Below are positions 1 to 6,710 of a DNA stretch of 44,846 nt, piece after piece. The stretch's first letter is position 1, and each line of letters begins with the position of its first letter. The stretch is from CAYLNK01 sp964384675 (GTDB taxonomy: Bacteria > Acidobacteriota > Thermoanaerobaculia > UBA5066): assembly GCA_964384675.1 (NCBI GenBank), contig CAYLNK010000011.1, positions 1 to 44,846 on the forward strand, given 5' to 3'. The notes under the pieces were generated by a model, which worked only from the letters and a program-made list of their open reading frames with translations, searched no databases and had not been told where the DNA came from. A program made the translations under genes and the position numbers.

Positions 1-2
1 AG

Positions 3-842
3 TCGCGATGGGTGAGCCCCGGCGCGCGCCTTCTCCTCGCGCGCGGGGAGACGCTCGGGGACGGTCTCTGGCGGCTCGAGCTGCCCCGGCACGCGCTGGT
101 GCGCCTCGTGCGCGGGGCGATCGAGGGGCGCCGCCCCCCCGTCCTCGTCACCGCGCCGCGCGACTACGTCGAAGGCGTGATCCGGGGCGAGCTCGCCTCG
201 GCGTCACCCGCCCGCGCGGTCGAGCTGGGAAGCGCGGTGCTGCGCTTCCTCGCCCGTGGGAAGCGGCACGGATCCGAGGACGTCTGCGACCTGACGCACT
301 GCGCCCGTTTCGTGGGTCTCGGACCGCCCGTCGAATGGCTCACGCCGACGTCCGCGCGGGTCCTCGGCCCCCCCGTCCCGCCGGTGCCGTACCTGGACGA
401 CGCGGCGTGGGCGCAGGTGAAGGAGCTCGCCGCAGGGCCCGGCCCCTCGCTCTGGACCGGGGCCTGCGGCGGCGCGCCCCTTTCGGAGCGGGCCGTCTGG
501 GGGCACGGCTCGGCCGAGACCTTCGCGTGTCCGCGCCACCCGTCCGGCTCCGGCGCGGTCTTCTCTCGCCGGCTTCCGGCCGCGGCCCTCGAGACGGCGT
601 TCGGGTCGGGGGTTCTGACCCTGGAGGCCGTCGAGAGCGAGGGCGTGAGGCGAACCCGCGTGACGCTGGCGGATGGCCGTCAGCTCCGTCTCCTGTACGA
701 CGAGCTCCACGCGCGGCTCGCCCCGTCGCTCGGCTGGGACGCGCTCCCCGCGCCGCCCGACCGGTTCCTCCGCACCGCCGACGGGTTCGAGGTCCAGGGC
801 GTGGGGGCGGGGCACCGCGTCGGCGTCTGCCTCGCCGACTAG
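3..842 (+). CDS. SpoIID/LytB-domain protein, 5' end cut by window edge
   Basis: The reading frame is open to the left edge, so the gene is probably partial; a GTG at 12 is the first possible start inside the window. Numbered from that GTG, residues 50-102 match the SpoIID/LytB core: a DYVEGV segment, GEL with Glu60 at the position of the SpoIID catalytic glutamate, then DVCDLTHC (Cys92, His96, Cys97), which corresponds to the family's CDTTHCQ signature. SpoIID proteins are peptidoglycan lytic transglycosylases acting outside the inner membrane on stripped glycans; outside spore formers related domains serve in septal wall remodelling. No signal peptide is visible, which agrees with a missing N-terminus. 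It converges with the M61 peptidase gene, the two stop codons being only 4 bp apart. Family assignment is fairly secure from the motif; the cellular role is inferred. Confidence 0.7.
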   Translation, partial: SRWVSPGARLLLARGETLGDGLWRLELPRHALVRLVRGAIEGRRPPVLVTAPRDYVEGVIRGELASASPARAVELGSAVLRFLARGKRHGSEDVCDLTHCARFVGLGPPVEWLTPTSARVLGPPVPPVPYLDDAAWAQVKELAAGPGPSLWTGACGGAPLSERAVWGHGSAETFACPRHPSGSGAVFSRRLPAAALETAFGSGVLTLEAVESEGVRRTRVTLADGRQLRLLYDELHARLAPSLGWDALPAPPDRFLRTADGFEVQGVGAGHRVGVCLAD

Positions 843-846
843 CCGC

Positions 847-2781
847 TCAGCGGGGCTCCTTGTCGTCCACGCCCTGGGGGCCCTTCGGCTCGTCCTTCTC
901 CTTCCCCTTCCACGGCACGCCGAGCCAGCCCTGGTAGAGGGCCCGGGCCGTGTCGGAGGCGGACTCGACGGGCTTCAGCTCGTACGTGAAAGCGCGCCGC
1001 GTGCCGAGCGTCAAGGGGATCTCGAGGAGCCGCGAACGCCGGAACAGAGTGACCGCGACACGAGATCCCGGGCCGAGATCTCGCGCGATCCGCTTGAGCT
1101 GGTCGTCGTCGACCTTGAACCCGTCCACCGCGACCAGCTCGTCGCCCGCGTTGATCCCGGCCTCGTGCGCGGCGCGCCCGCGATACACCTCGGTCACCGT
1201 GATACGCCCCGACTCGTTCTTCGTCTTCCAGCCGAGGTCCCCCTTCGACGGGACCGGCTTCGGCGCGCTCCCGTTGCCGTTCGTCTTCCCCTCCGGCTCG
1301 TCAGCGTCCTCGTCCTTCTCGGCCTTCTCGGAGAGCGCCAGGCCGAACGCGGCGGAGAGGGCCTCGAGGTGCGGGCTCTCCACCCCTCTGACGTACCGGT
1401 CGAAGAACGCCTTCGCCTCTCCCGGGACCAACCCGTCGACGGCGCGCTCCCAGGCGCCATCCGGGTAGCTGGCGCCTTTCGAGCCGAAGTCGCGCCAGAG
1501 CGCACGCAATACGTCGTCGAGCGAGGCCCGTCCGTTCGTCCTCGAGCGGATCGTCAGGTCCAGGGCGAGACCGATCAGCGACCCGCGCCGGTAGTAGCTC
1601 TCGGAGACGTTCGGCGAGTTCTCGTCCGGCCTGTAGAAGCGGATCCAGGCGTCGAACGACGCCTGCTCGGCGCTCTGCATGCCGGTCCCCGGGTTGTCGC
1701 GATGCGCCTTCAGCTCCTTCGTCCACTCCTCCATCTGCTGCTTCGGCGTCACGAGCCCGGCCCGGACGAGGAGGAGCCCCTCGTAGTACGAGGTCACGCC
1801 CTCCATCGCCCAGAGGTCCCTGGTGTAGACCTCTTTCGTGTAGTCGAACGGCCCGAGCGGCGCGGGGTGGATCCGCTTCACGTTCCAGGCGTGGAAGAGC
1901 TCGTGGGAGAAGAGAGAGAGGACGCCGCGGTACGACTTCTCCGGCTTGAAGCGCCACGGGGCGATCCCGTCGACCTGGGTCGCGCGGTGCTCGAGCCCGC
2001 CCCCGCCACCCGCCGAGAGGTGAACGATGAAGAGGTATCGCTCGTACGGCAGCTCTCCGCCGAATACCTGGGACGCCGCCTCGACGATCCCCGCGAGGTC
2101 CTGGACGAGGCGCGCGGGGTCTTCGTTCCCCTGACCCCAGAGGGCGATCGTGTGCGGCTTGCCGCGCACCGTGAAGTCGAAGGTGCGGTGCGTCCCGCAC
2201 TCGAACGGCGAGTCGACGAGCTCGTCGTAGTCGCGGGCCTCGAACGCGCCGTCCCGCTCGGGCAGGGCGATCGACGTCCGCCAGCCCCCGGGCAGCTCGA
2301 ACCGAAGCCGCTGCGGGCTCTCCTTGCGGCCCTCGACGTAGAGGAAGAGCCCGGCCCCGTTGCCGTGAGCGTGTGAGGCGTCGACGTGTGAGGTGCGCAC
2401 GCTCAGCTCGTTGGCGTAGACCCGGTACCTCACGTCGAGAGCCCCCGCGGTGGCCGGGACGCTCACCCGCCAGCGCCCCTTCTCGACCTTCTCGACCGGC
2501 AGGCGGTCCCCCCGGGCGTCGAGCACCTCGAGCCCCTCAACGTTCCGGGCGAAGTCACGGATCGCGTACGAGCCCGGCGTCCAGGACGGCAGCACGAGGT
2601 CGAGAAAGCGGCCCTTGTCCGCGACCGCGGGGACCTGCATCCGGATCTGGAAGAGATGCGTCTCGGGCTTCGGAGCCGAGACGGTGAAGGCGATCGGCGG
2701 GTTCGCCGCGTCGGCGACGGACATCGGTCCTCCGGTGAGCACGGCCATCAGCATGGCGATCGGGATGAGACGGATTCGCAC
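847..2781 (-). CDS. M61 family metallopeptidase with C-terminal PDZ domain
   Basis: A 644-residue secreted peptidase. Residues 1-25 form a signal peptide ending near ADA. The catalytic part carries a zinc motif HELFH (His293, Glu294, His297) followed by the NVKRIHP context typical of M61 glycyl aminopeptidases, and Glu327 in AMEGVTSYYEG fits the third zinc ligand. A linker rich in Lys, Glu, Asp and Gly at about 485-515 leads to a PDZ domain (about 520-595) with an AGINAGDELVAVDG core. Length and domain order match the M61-PDZ family, which in bacteria cleaves N-terminal small residues such as Gly from peptides. It probably works in the periplasm or is released. The start at 2781 is chosen because it supplies the signal peptide. 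The gene stands alone; the next gene upstream is a hydrolase on the same strand 30 bp away, so co-transcription is possible. Confidence 0.88.
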   Translation of the reverse strand: MRIRLIPIAMLMAVLTGGPMSVADAANPPIAFTVSAPKPETHLFQIRMQVPAVADKGRFLDLVLPSWTPGSYAIRDFARNVEGLEVLDARGDRLPVEKVEKGRWRVSVPATAGALDVRYRVYANELSVRTSHVDASHAHGNGAGLFLYVEGRKESPQRLRFELPGGWRTSIALPERDGAFEARDYDELVDSPFECGTHRTFDFTVRGKPHTIALWGQGNEDPARLVQDLAGIVEAASQVFGGELPYERYLFIVHLSAGGGGGLEHRATQVDGIAPWRFKPEKSYRGVLSLFSHELFHAWNVKRIHPAPLGPFDYTKEVYTRDLWAMEGVTSYYEGLLLVRAGLVTPKQQMEEWTKELKAHRDNPGTGMQSAEQASFDAWIRFYRPDENSPNVSESYYRRGSLIGLALDLTIRSRTNGRASLDDVLRALWRDFGSKGASYPDGAWERAVDGLVPGEAKAFFDRYVRGVESPHLEALSAAFGLALSEKAEKDEDADEPEGKTNGNGSAPKPVPSKGDLGWKTKNESGRITVTEVYRGRAAHEAGINAGDELVAVDGFKVDDDQLKRIARDLGPGSRVAVTLFRRSRLLEIPLTLGTRRAFTYELKPVESASDTARALYQGWLGVPWKGKEKDEPKGPQGVDDKEPR

Positions 2782-2811
2782 GGTGGAAGGAGGATAGCGG
2801 AGAGCCCGACC

Positions 2812-3639
2812 TCACTCCGACAGGAAGGCCTCCACGCGTCTCACGAACGCGATCGGCCGTTCCGTCGGCGGGACGTGCCCGCAGCGCGGGAGGATCTCGA
2901 GCCGGCCGTTCGGTAGGGCCTCGGCCATGCGGCGCCCCGTCGCCACGGGAAAGACCAGGTCCCGGTCCCCCCACAGCACGAGCGTCGGCTGGTGGATACG
3001 CGAGAGACGCTTCACCGGCACGGCATCCGTGCCGGCCGCGATCGCGGCGAGGAGCTTCAGCAGCTGGGGCCGGTTCCGGCGCCGCCCCTTGTAGACGGCG
3101 GCCCCGAGCGCGACGAGCGCGTTGTTCAGGAGGGGCGAACGGACGGCGGTGGACAGCAGCCGGCGCGACTCGGCGTAGGTGCGCGGCGCGAACGGCAGCG
3201 AGATCGCGTTCACCGAGAGCGCCTCCGCGGGCGGGAGGCCCGCAGCGTCCACCAGGATCAGCCGCCTCACGAGCCTCGGGAAGAGGAGAGCCATCTGGAG
3301 GGCCACGGCCCCCCCGAGCGAGTGGCCGAGAAGGTCGACCGGCCCTTCGAACGACGGGAGACCGTCGAGCGCCCCGGCGGCGGTCTCGCCCAGCAGTCGC
3401 AGCCGATAGTCGACGCCGTGCCCGGAGGGCTTGTCGGAGCGGCCGTGCCCGAGAAGGTCGATCGCCACGACGCGCCGCCTGCGCGCCAGGAAGGGAAGCG
3501 TCAGGAGCCACTCGGCGCTGTCGGCGCCGACGCCGTGGAGGAGCACGAGGGGAGGACCGCCCGACGGCGTCTGAAACGGTCCCGCGTCCTGACACGCGAT
3601 CCGGAGCCCCGAGGGGAGAAGGACCCGACGGATCGGCAC
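2812..3639 (-). CDS. alpha/beta hydrolase fold protein
   Basis: About 275 residues if started at the GTG at 3639. The oxyanion-hole motif LLHGVG lies at 33-38, the nucleophile elbow GHSLGG places Ser107 as nucleophile, WGDRDLVFP near residue 215 supplies the acid, and CGHVPPTERP near 250 supplies the catalytic His. This is the complete triad of the hydrolase/esterase/C-C hydrolase group; the substrate cannot be read from the sequence. The frame stays open much further upstream, to 3948, but that extension runs through intergenic repeats and yields repeated nonsense peptides, so I reject it. No strong ribosome binding site marks the GTG, so the exact start is uncertain by some residues. It lies 30 bp upstream of the M61 peptidase and could share its transcript. 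Confidence 0.75.
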   Translation of the reverse strand: MPIRRVLLPSGLRIACQDAGPFQTPSGGPPLVLLHGVGADSAEWLLTLPFLARRRRVVAIDLLGHGRSDKPSGHGVDYRLRLLGETAAGALDGLPSFEGPVDLLGHSLGGAVALQMALLFPRLVRRLILVDAAGLPPAEALSVNAISLPFAPRTYAESRRLLSTAVRSPLLNNALVALGAAVYKGRRRNRPQLLKLLAAIAAGTDAVPVKRLSRIHQPTLVLWGDRDLVFPVATGRRMAEALPNGRLEILPRCGHVPPTERPIAFVRRVEAFLSE

Positions 3640-3714
3640 GTCGGGGATTATCGCCGACGACGAACGACGCCGCGGCGGTCCGGAAACCACGAGCGTCCGG
3701 ACCGGAACGACGAG
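3640..3714. other. upstream leader of the hydrolase gene
   Basis: This short stretch separates the proposed hydrolase start from the first unit of the repeat array. I see no convincing -35/-10 pair or strong Shine-Dalgarno sequence in it. Together with the array and the inserted element it makes up the gene-free region 3640-4212. Confidence 0.3.
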
Positions 3715-3846
3715 CCAGCCGAAAGGTGGGGGCCGGGCCGACGGGAAGAAACAAACCAGCCGAAAGGTGGGGGCACGGGGGAGGACCGGGCGGCGGTCCC
3801 TCCCGGAAAACAAACCAGCCGAAAGGTGGGAGCACGGGAGAGGACC

Positions 3847-4129
3847 TGTTGGCTCTCGAGATATTCCGTGACCGCCTACGGCGGATTGGAGTGAGACAAC
3901 CCGGAGCCAGAGCCACCCGTCCGCCGTCGCCACAGCTCCGGCCCGCACCTGGCCTCGGGTGGGTGAAGGCCGCCAAGGGCGTCCCGCGCAGCGGGATCGG
4001 AGCGCAGCGGAGAGCCTTCACGCGCCCGGGGGCGGGGCGGGTGCGACCATCGGGTGGCGACGCGGCGCCTGGGAATCTACATGGCGGTGCAATTCGAAAA
4101 ACGGTCACGGGATAACGCAAGAGCCAACA
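3847..4129. mobile_element. MITE-like element, 283 bp, with terminal inverted repeats and a 5-bp target duplication
   Basis: The element begins TGTTGGCTCT and ends AGAGCCAACA. The terminal inverted repeats are 28 bp long (3847-3874 and 4102-4129) and match at 24 of 28 positions. GGACC occurs directly on both sides (3842-3846 and 4130-4134), and the interrupted repeat unit becomes intact when the element and one GGACC are removed, which is strong evidence for transposition. The interior contains a smaller inverted repeat, GTGAAGGC near 3963 and GCCTTCAC near 4014, and no credible transposase frame. It is therefore non-autonomous. A 5-bp duplication and TGT ends fit several transposase families; I do not assign one. 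Confidence 0.8.
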
Positions 4130-4179
4130 GGACCGGGCGGCGGTCCTCCCGGAAACAAACCAGCCGAAAGGTGGGGGCA

Positions 4180-4210
4180 CGGGGGAGGACCGGGCGGCGG
4201 TCCTCCCCCG
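4180..4210 (-). terminator. 13-bp GC hairpin immediately after lexA
   Basis: Arms at 4180-4192 and 4198-4210 are perfectly complementary over 13 bp with loop GGCGG. It begins 2 nt after the lexA stop in the transcript. There is no adjacent U tract, so it may be a terminator that works without one, or an mRNA 3'-end stabiliser. It is the last unit of the repeat array. Confidence 0.55.
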
Positions 4211-4212
4211 CT

Positions 4213-4827
4213 TCAAAACCGCCTCATGAGTCCGACCACGACTCCCTGCACGTCCACCTCGTCCTCGCGGGCGTAGATCGGCGACATCCTCTCGTTGGCG
4301 GGCTGTAGGCGAATCCGCCCGTCGGCCTCCCGGTAGAACCGCTTGAGCGTGGCCTCGCCGTTCACGAGCGCGGCCACCATCTCTCCGTTCGTCGCGGTCT
4401 CCTGCCGGTGGATGACCACGAAGTCGCCGTCGTGGATCCCGTCGTCGATCATCGAGGTCCCGTTCACCCGCAGCACGTAGTTCTGACCGCGACGGGTCAG
4501 GACCTCCGGCACGGCCACCGTCTCGTCTCCGGGCAGCGTCTCGATCGGCTGGCCGGCCGCGATCCTGCCCAGGAGGGGGATCTCGAGCGACGGGGCCGTT
4601 CGGTCCTGCGCCTGGGCCGCCACGAGCGACCGCCGTTGGTTCCAGTCGCGGACGAGAACCCCCTTCTCGAGGAGGAGTCTGATGTGCTTCTGGAGCGTGC
4701 CGAATGAGGAGTAGCCGAAGTGCTCGCAGATCTCCCTCTGCGTCGGCGAGATCTGTCGACGGTTCCGGTACTCACGGATGAAGTCGACGATTTCCTTCTG
4801 GCGTTCGGTGAGATTGACGTTGTTCAT
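4213..4827 (-). CDS. lexA: LexA repressor
   Basis: A 204-residue SOS repressor of normal length. Residues 1-65 are the winged helix DNA-binding domain (LTERQKEIVDFI, then a recognition helix region SPTQREICEHFGYSS). The self-cleavage site is Ala91-Gly92 in RIAAGQP, the catalytic serine is Ser125 in NGTSMIDDGI, and the general-base lysine is Lys162 in EATLKRF. All LexA/S24 elements are present, so RecA-stimulated autocleavage is expected. It sits divergent from an ECF sigma factor gene, 254 bp apart, with a TTTGGC/GCCAAA palindrome only 7 bp before its start codon, a good candidate autoregulatory operator. No strong Shine-Dalgarno sequence precedes the ATG. The recognition helix differs from the E. 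coli type, so the operator is probably lineage specific. Confidence 0.95.
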   Translation of the reverse strand: MNNVNLTERQKEIVDFIREYRNRRQISPTQREICEHFGYSSFGTLQKHIRLLLEKGVLVRDWNQRRSLVAAQAQDRTAPSLEIPLLGRIAAGQPIETLPGDETVAVPEVLTRRGQNYVLRVNGTSMIDDGIHDGDFVVIHRQETATNGEMVAALVNGEATLKRFYREADGRIRLQPANERMSPIYAREDEVDVQGVVVGLMRRF

Positions 4828-4834
4828 TCTATTG

Positions 4835-4851
4835 TTTGGCTGAATGCCAAA
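4835..4851. promoter_or_regulatory. candidate LexA operator palindrome
   Basis: TTTGGC-TGAAT-GCCAAA is a perfect 6-bp-arm palindrome located 7 bp upstream of the lexA ATG. Autoregulation is the rule for lexA genes, and a bound dimer here would cover the region of transcription and translation start. The motif does not equal the E. coli or B. subtilis boxes, so this is inference from position and symmetry. Confidence 0.45.
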
Positions 4852-4864
4852 ATCTCCGAATTTT

Positions 4865-4875
4865 GTATGGCATAC
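4865..4875. promoter_or_regulatory. second palindrome upstream of lexA
   Basis: GTATG-G-CATAC is an exact 11-bp palindrome overlapping the putative lexA promoter, 13 bp from the first palindrome. It may be a second operator or chance; it does not share the TTTGGC arms. Confidence 0.3.
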
Positions 4876-4940
4876 CGGACGCTCCCCACCACACGAAACA
4901 ATGGGCGCAAATCAGCCGCAAGTCAAGCGTGACCAAGGAA

Positions 4941-4957
4941 TCCTTATGAAATAAGGA
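4941..4957. promoter_or_regulatory. AT-rich 17-bp palindrome upstream of the ECF sigma gene
   Basis: TCCTTAT-GAA-ATAAGGA has perfect 7-bp arms. It lies roughly midway between lexA and the sigma gene and is very AT-rich for this genome. A binding site for a dimeric regulator is plausible; the partner is unknown. Confidence 0.4.
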
Positions 4958-5081
4958 GAATGGCAAGAAAGTCCGAATAAAATTAGACACCCATCGACCG
5001 TACAATACCGGCGCGGCATCGCCGTAGTTCGTCCGCTCACGAGGGGTCGCCATTCCGAAACCGGAGAGATCGCTCGCCTCG

Positions 5082-5639
5082 ATGCCCACGCGCTGGAACG
5101 ACCCGTTCGAAGCCGAGCTCGGGCGCCTTCCCGAGAAGCTGAGACGGTTCTTCCTGTCCCGCGGCGTTCGCACCGAGGACGAGGCCCGTGACATGGCGCA
5201 GGAGACTCTCCTGCGCGTGCTCCAGCGCGCCAGCCGGGGAGAGCTCCTGGAATCGCCCGAGGCATACGCCCTCGGCGTCGCCAAGAACGTCTTCTTCGAG
5301 TATTGCCGGCGTGTCGTGAAGTCCCAGGTGCACGATGGACTGTCCGGCGTCCTCGACCTCGCGAGCAGCGAGAACCCGCTTACCGACGCCCTCGTGAACA
5401 GCAGCCGGCTCCGGTTCCGCAAGGCCCTGGACCTGCTCCCTGCCAAGATGAGGGACCTCCTGGTCAAGCGCTTCGTGGAGGAAGTGCCGTCGCGGGCCAT
5501 CGCACGTGAGGAAGGGATCACCACGGACGCCGTCGACATGCGCGTCTACCGGGCCAAGCGGGAGCTGAAGAAGAAGATGGAGACCCTCAAGCCGGGCTCC
5601 TCGAAGATCCCGCCCCGGGGAGACCGCCCCGGGCGCTGA
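5082..5639 (+). CDS. ECF-type RNA polymerase sigma factor
   Basis: A 185-residue sigma-70 family protein with only regions 2 and 4. Region 2 spans about residues 28-85 (EDEARDMAQETLLRVLQ, then AYALGVAKNVFFEYCRR). Region 4 spans about 112-168 and contains a helix-turn-helix, LPAKMRDLL followed by SRAIAREEGITTDAVDMRVYRAKREL. This is the usual ECF layout, directing polymerase to a small stress or envelope regulon. It ends 4 bp before a membrane protein gene with anti-sigma character, so the two probably form a regulatory pair. It is divergent from lexA and may share control with it. The ATG at 5082 is chosen as the first in frame; a GGAGAG lies about 13 nt upstream, which is long spacing. Target promoters cannot be predicted from here. 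Confidence 0.88.
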   Translation: MPTRWNDPFEAELGRLPEKLRRFFLSRGVRTEDEARDMAQETLLRVLQRASRGELLESPEAYALGVAKNVFFEYCRRVVKSQVHDGLSGVLDLASSENPLTDALVNSSRLRFRKALDLLPAKMRDLLVKRFVEEVPSRAIAREEGITTDAVDMRVYRAKRELKKKMETLKPGSSKIPPRGDRPGR

Positions 5640-5643
5640 CCCG

Positions 5644-6414
5644 ATGCCGGCGGCTCCGAGCCCGGATCAGATCCGCGACTACCTGCTCCGGCAGATGCCG
5701 GAGGCGACGCGGGCGAGTTTCGAGCAGGCGTATTTCGCCGACGACACGCTCCTCGACCAGGTAGAGGCCGAGGAGGATCGCCTGGTCAGCGACTACGTCC
5801 TGGGCCGGCTCAGCCAGTCGGACCGTCAGCGGTTCGAAGGCTCGCTCCTCGACTCGCCGTATTACCGCCAGAGGGTCGAGACCACCAGCCGGCTCAGGAT
5901 GCGAGTCGCGTCGTCCTGGAGCCAGAAGATCCGCACGGGAGCAGACGCCCGGCTCTTTCCTGAGAAGACAGGCACGTTCGTCGTCTTCTCGCTGATGGCG
6001 ACGCTCCTCGTCGCCTCCCTGCTCTCCGCCCTGCGTCTGCGGTCCCAGCTGCACGAGGCGCTGGCTCGCCCCAACTCCGTGGCGCCGCGCCCGGAGCCGG
6101 CCGCGCCCGTCGCCCTGCTGCTCGACGCTCCCGCGGTCTCGGGTCCCGAGGTTCGCTCGGTCCGCCGCCCTGCCGGCGCCTCTCTTGTCCTGATCGTCCC
6201 CGGAGTCGACGGCCGGTACAGCGCGTCTCTTCACGGCACCGACGGACGTTCGATCTGGGAGAGCGGCCCGCGCGAGGCGGATCCCTCCGGGCGTGCCGAG
6301 ACGATCGTCCTCCCCCCCGGTCAGCCCCGAGCGGGGTGGGTCACCCTCCGCCTGATCTCCGGAGCCGCGGGCGAAACGGTTCGATCGGTCCTGCTCGACG
6401 TCTCGGAGCGTTAG
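5644..6414 (+). CDS. putative membrane anti-sigma factor
   Basis: A 256-residue single-pass membrane protein starting 4 bp after the ECF sigma gene. Residues 1-105 are cytosolic, acidic and helical (DQIRDYLLRQMPEATRASFE, then DRLVSDYVLGRLS), which resembles the N-terminal region of acidobacterial anti-sigma proteins. It lacks the HxxxCxxC zinc motif of ZAS anti-sigma factors. A transmembrane helix lies at 111-130. The outer part is a Pro/Ala-rich linker and a small beta-rich domain (residues about 170-256) with repeated Val/Leu strands. Position next to the sigma gene and topology support the role; the family motif itself is not decisive. An alternative is a non-anti-sigma membrane partner. 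Confidence 0.6.
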   Translation: MPAAPSPDQIRDYLLRQMPEATRASFEQAYFADDTLLDQVEAEEDRLVSDYVLGRLSQSDRQRFEGSLLDSPYYRQRVETTSRLRMRVASSWSQKIRTGADARLFPEKTGTFVVFSLMATLLVASLLSALRLRSQLHEALARPNSVAPRPEPAAPVALLLDAPAVSGPEVRSVRRPAGASLVLIVPGVDGRYSASLHGTDGRSIWESGPREADPSGRAETIVLPPGQPRAGWVTLRLISGAAGETVRSVLLDVSER

Positions 6415-6475
6415 GCGCGGGCCTCTCGCCACACTGCTCTCCGGACCGCGCTCCCCCCGCGATCCACGAAGCACC

Positions 6476-6513
6476 GGGCCGCCGCCGGGGTCCTCCTCCT
6501 CCGGCGGCGGCCC
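6476..6513 (+). terminator. 13-bp GC hairpin after the anti-sigma gene
   Basis: Arms at 6476-6488 and 6501-6513 are perfectly complementary (GGGCCGCCGCCGG and its complement) with a 12-nt pyrimidine-rich loop. It is followed by TTCTC rather than a U run. It is a plausible terminator for the sigma/anti-sigma operon. Between 6415 and 6475 I see nothing else. Confidence 0.5.
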
Positions 6514-6532
6514 TTCTCACAGAGAGGCCCCC

Positions 6533-6708
6533 CGCGATTGCCCCGGCCAAGGGGGGCGCGGGGGTACCGGCCCAGGAGGTCCCCCGATCAACTCGCGATT
6601 GCCCCGGCCAAGGGGGGCGCGGGGGGACCGGCCCAGGAGGTCCCCCGATCAACTCGCGATTGCCCCGGCCAAGGGGGGCGCGGGGGGACCGGCCCCGGAG
6701 GTCCCCCC
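6533..6708. repeat. 61-bp tandem repeat array, about 2.9 copies, next to the enoyl-CoA hydratase stop
   Basis: Units start at 6533, 6594 and 6655, each beginning CGCGATTGCCCCGGCC. The copies are nearly identical, with a few substitutions including GGTACC for GGGACC in the first unit. Units two and three hold an inverted repeat of the GGGGGACC / GGTCCCCC type; in the last copy the stem is 9 bp (6682-6690 with 6700-6708) and it ends 2 bp from the stop codon of the minus-strand hydratase gene. There is no spacer/repeat alternation, so it is not CRISPR. Confidence 0.85.
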
Positions 6709-6710
6709 GA

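Larger units (their letters stand above)
3715..4210. repeat. hairpin tandem array next to lexA, period about 57-59 bp, interrupted by an inserted element
   Basis: Four copies of a core starting CCAGCCGAAAGGTGGG begin at 3715, 3756, 3815 and 4160. Copies two and four are followed by a GC-rich inverted repeat with arms ending GGACCG and CGGTCC around a GGCGG loop; copy one lacks it and copy three is split by an insertion. Removing the insertion at 3847-4129 and one copy of the GGACC duplication restores a period of 57 bp between copies three and four, against 59 bp between copies two and three. The last hairpin ends 2 bp from the lexA stop codon. No reading frame here looks like a protein: translations are repeated nonsense. 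Confidence 0.85.
4828..5081. promoter_or_regulatory. lexA / ECF sigma divergent regulatory region
   Basis: This 254-bp region is visibly richer in A and T than its surroundings and holds three palindromes, listed separately. A TACAAT box at 5001-5006 could be the -10 of the sigma gene, but no matching -35 stands out at normal spacing. A TACAAA on the minus strand near 4860-4865 could be the lexA -10. Promoter assignments here are weak. Confidence 0.4.

Noticed and set aside
673..2376. Long plus-strand open frame (567 codons) opposite the M61 peptidase gene
   Set aside because: It is antisense to a gene with a signal peptide, zinc motif and PDZ domain. Its translation is Arg/Val/Glu-rich without motifs, as expected from GC-rich antisense frames.
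3640..3948. Upstream extension of the alpha/beta hydrolase
   Set aside because: The added residues come from intergenic repeats and give duplicated nonsense peptides such as PTFRLVCFF.
3875..4101. Possible structured RNA inside the inserted element (GTGAAGGC/GCCTTCAC stem)
   Set aside because: The stem is short and far apart, no known RNA class is recognised, and the element's terminal repeats explain it better as a mobile element.
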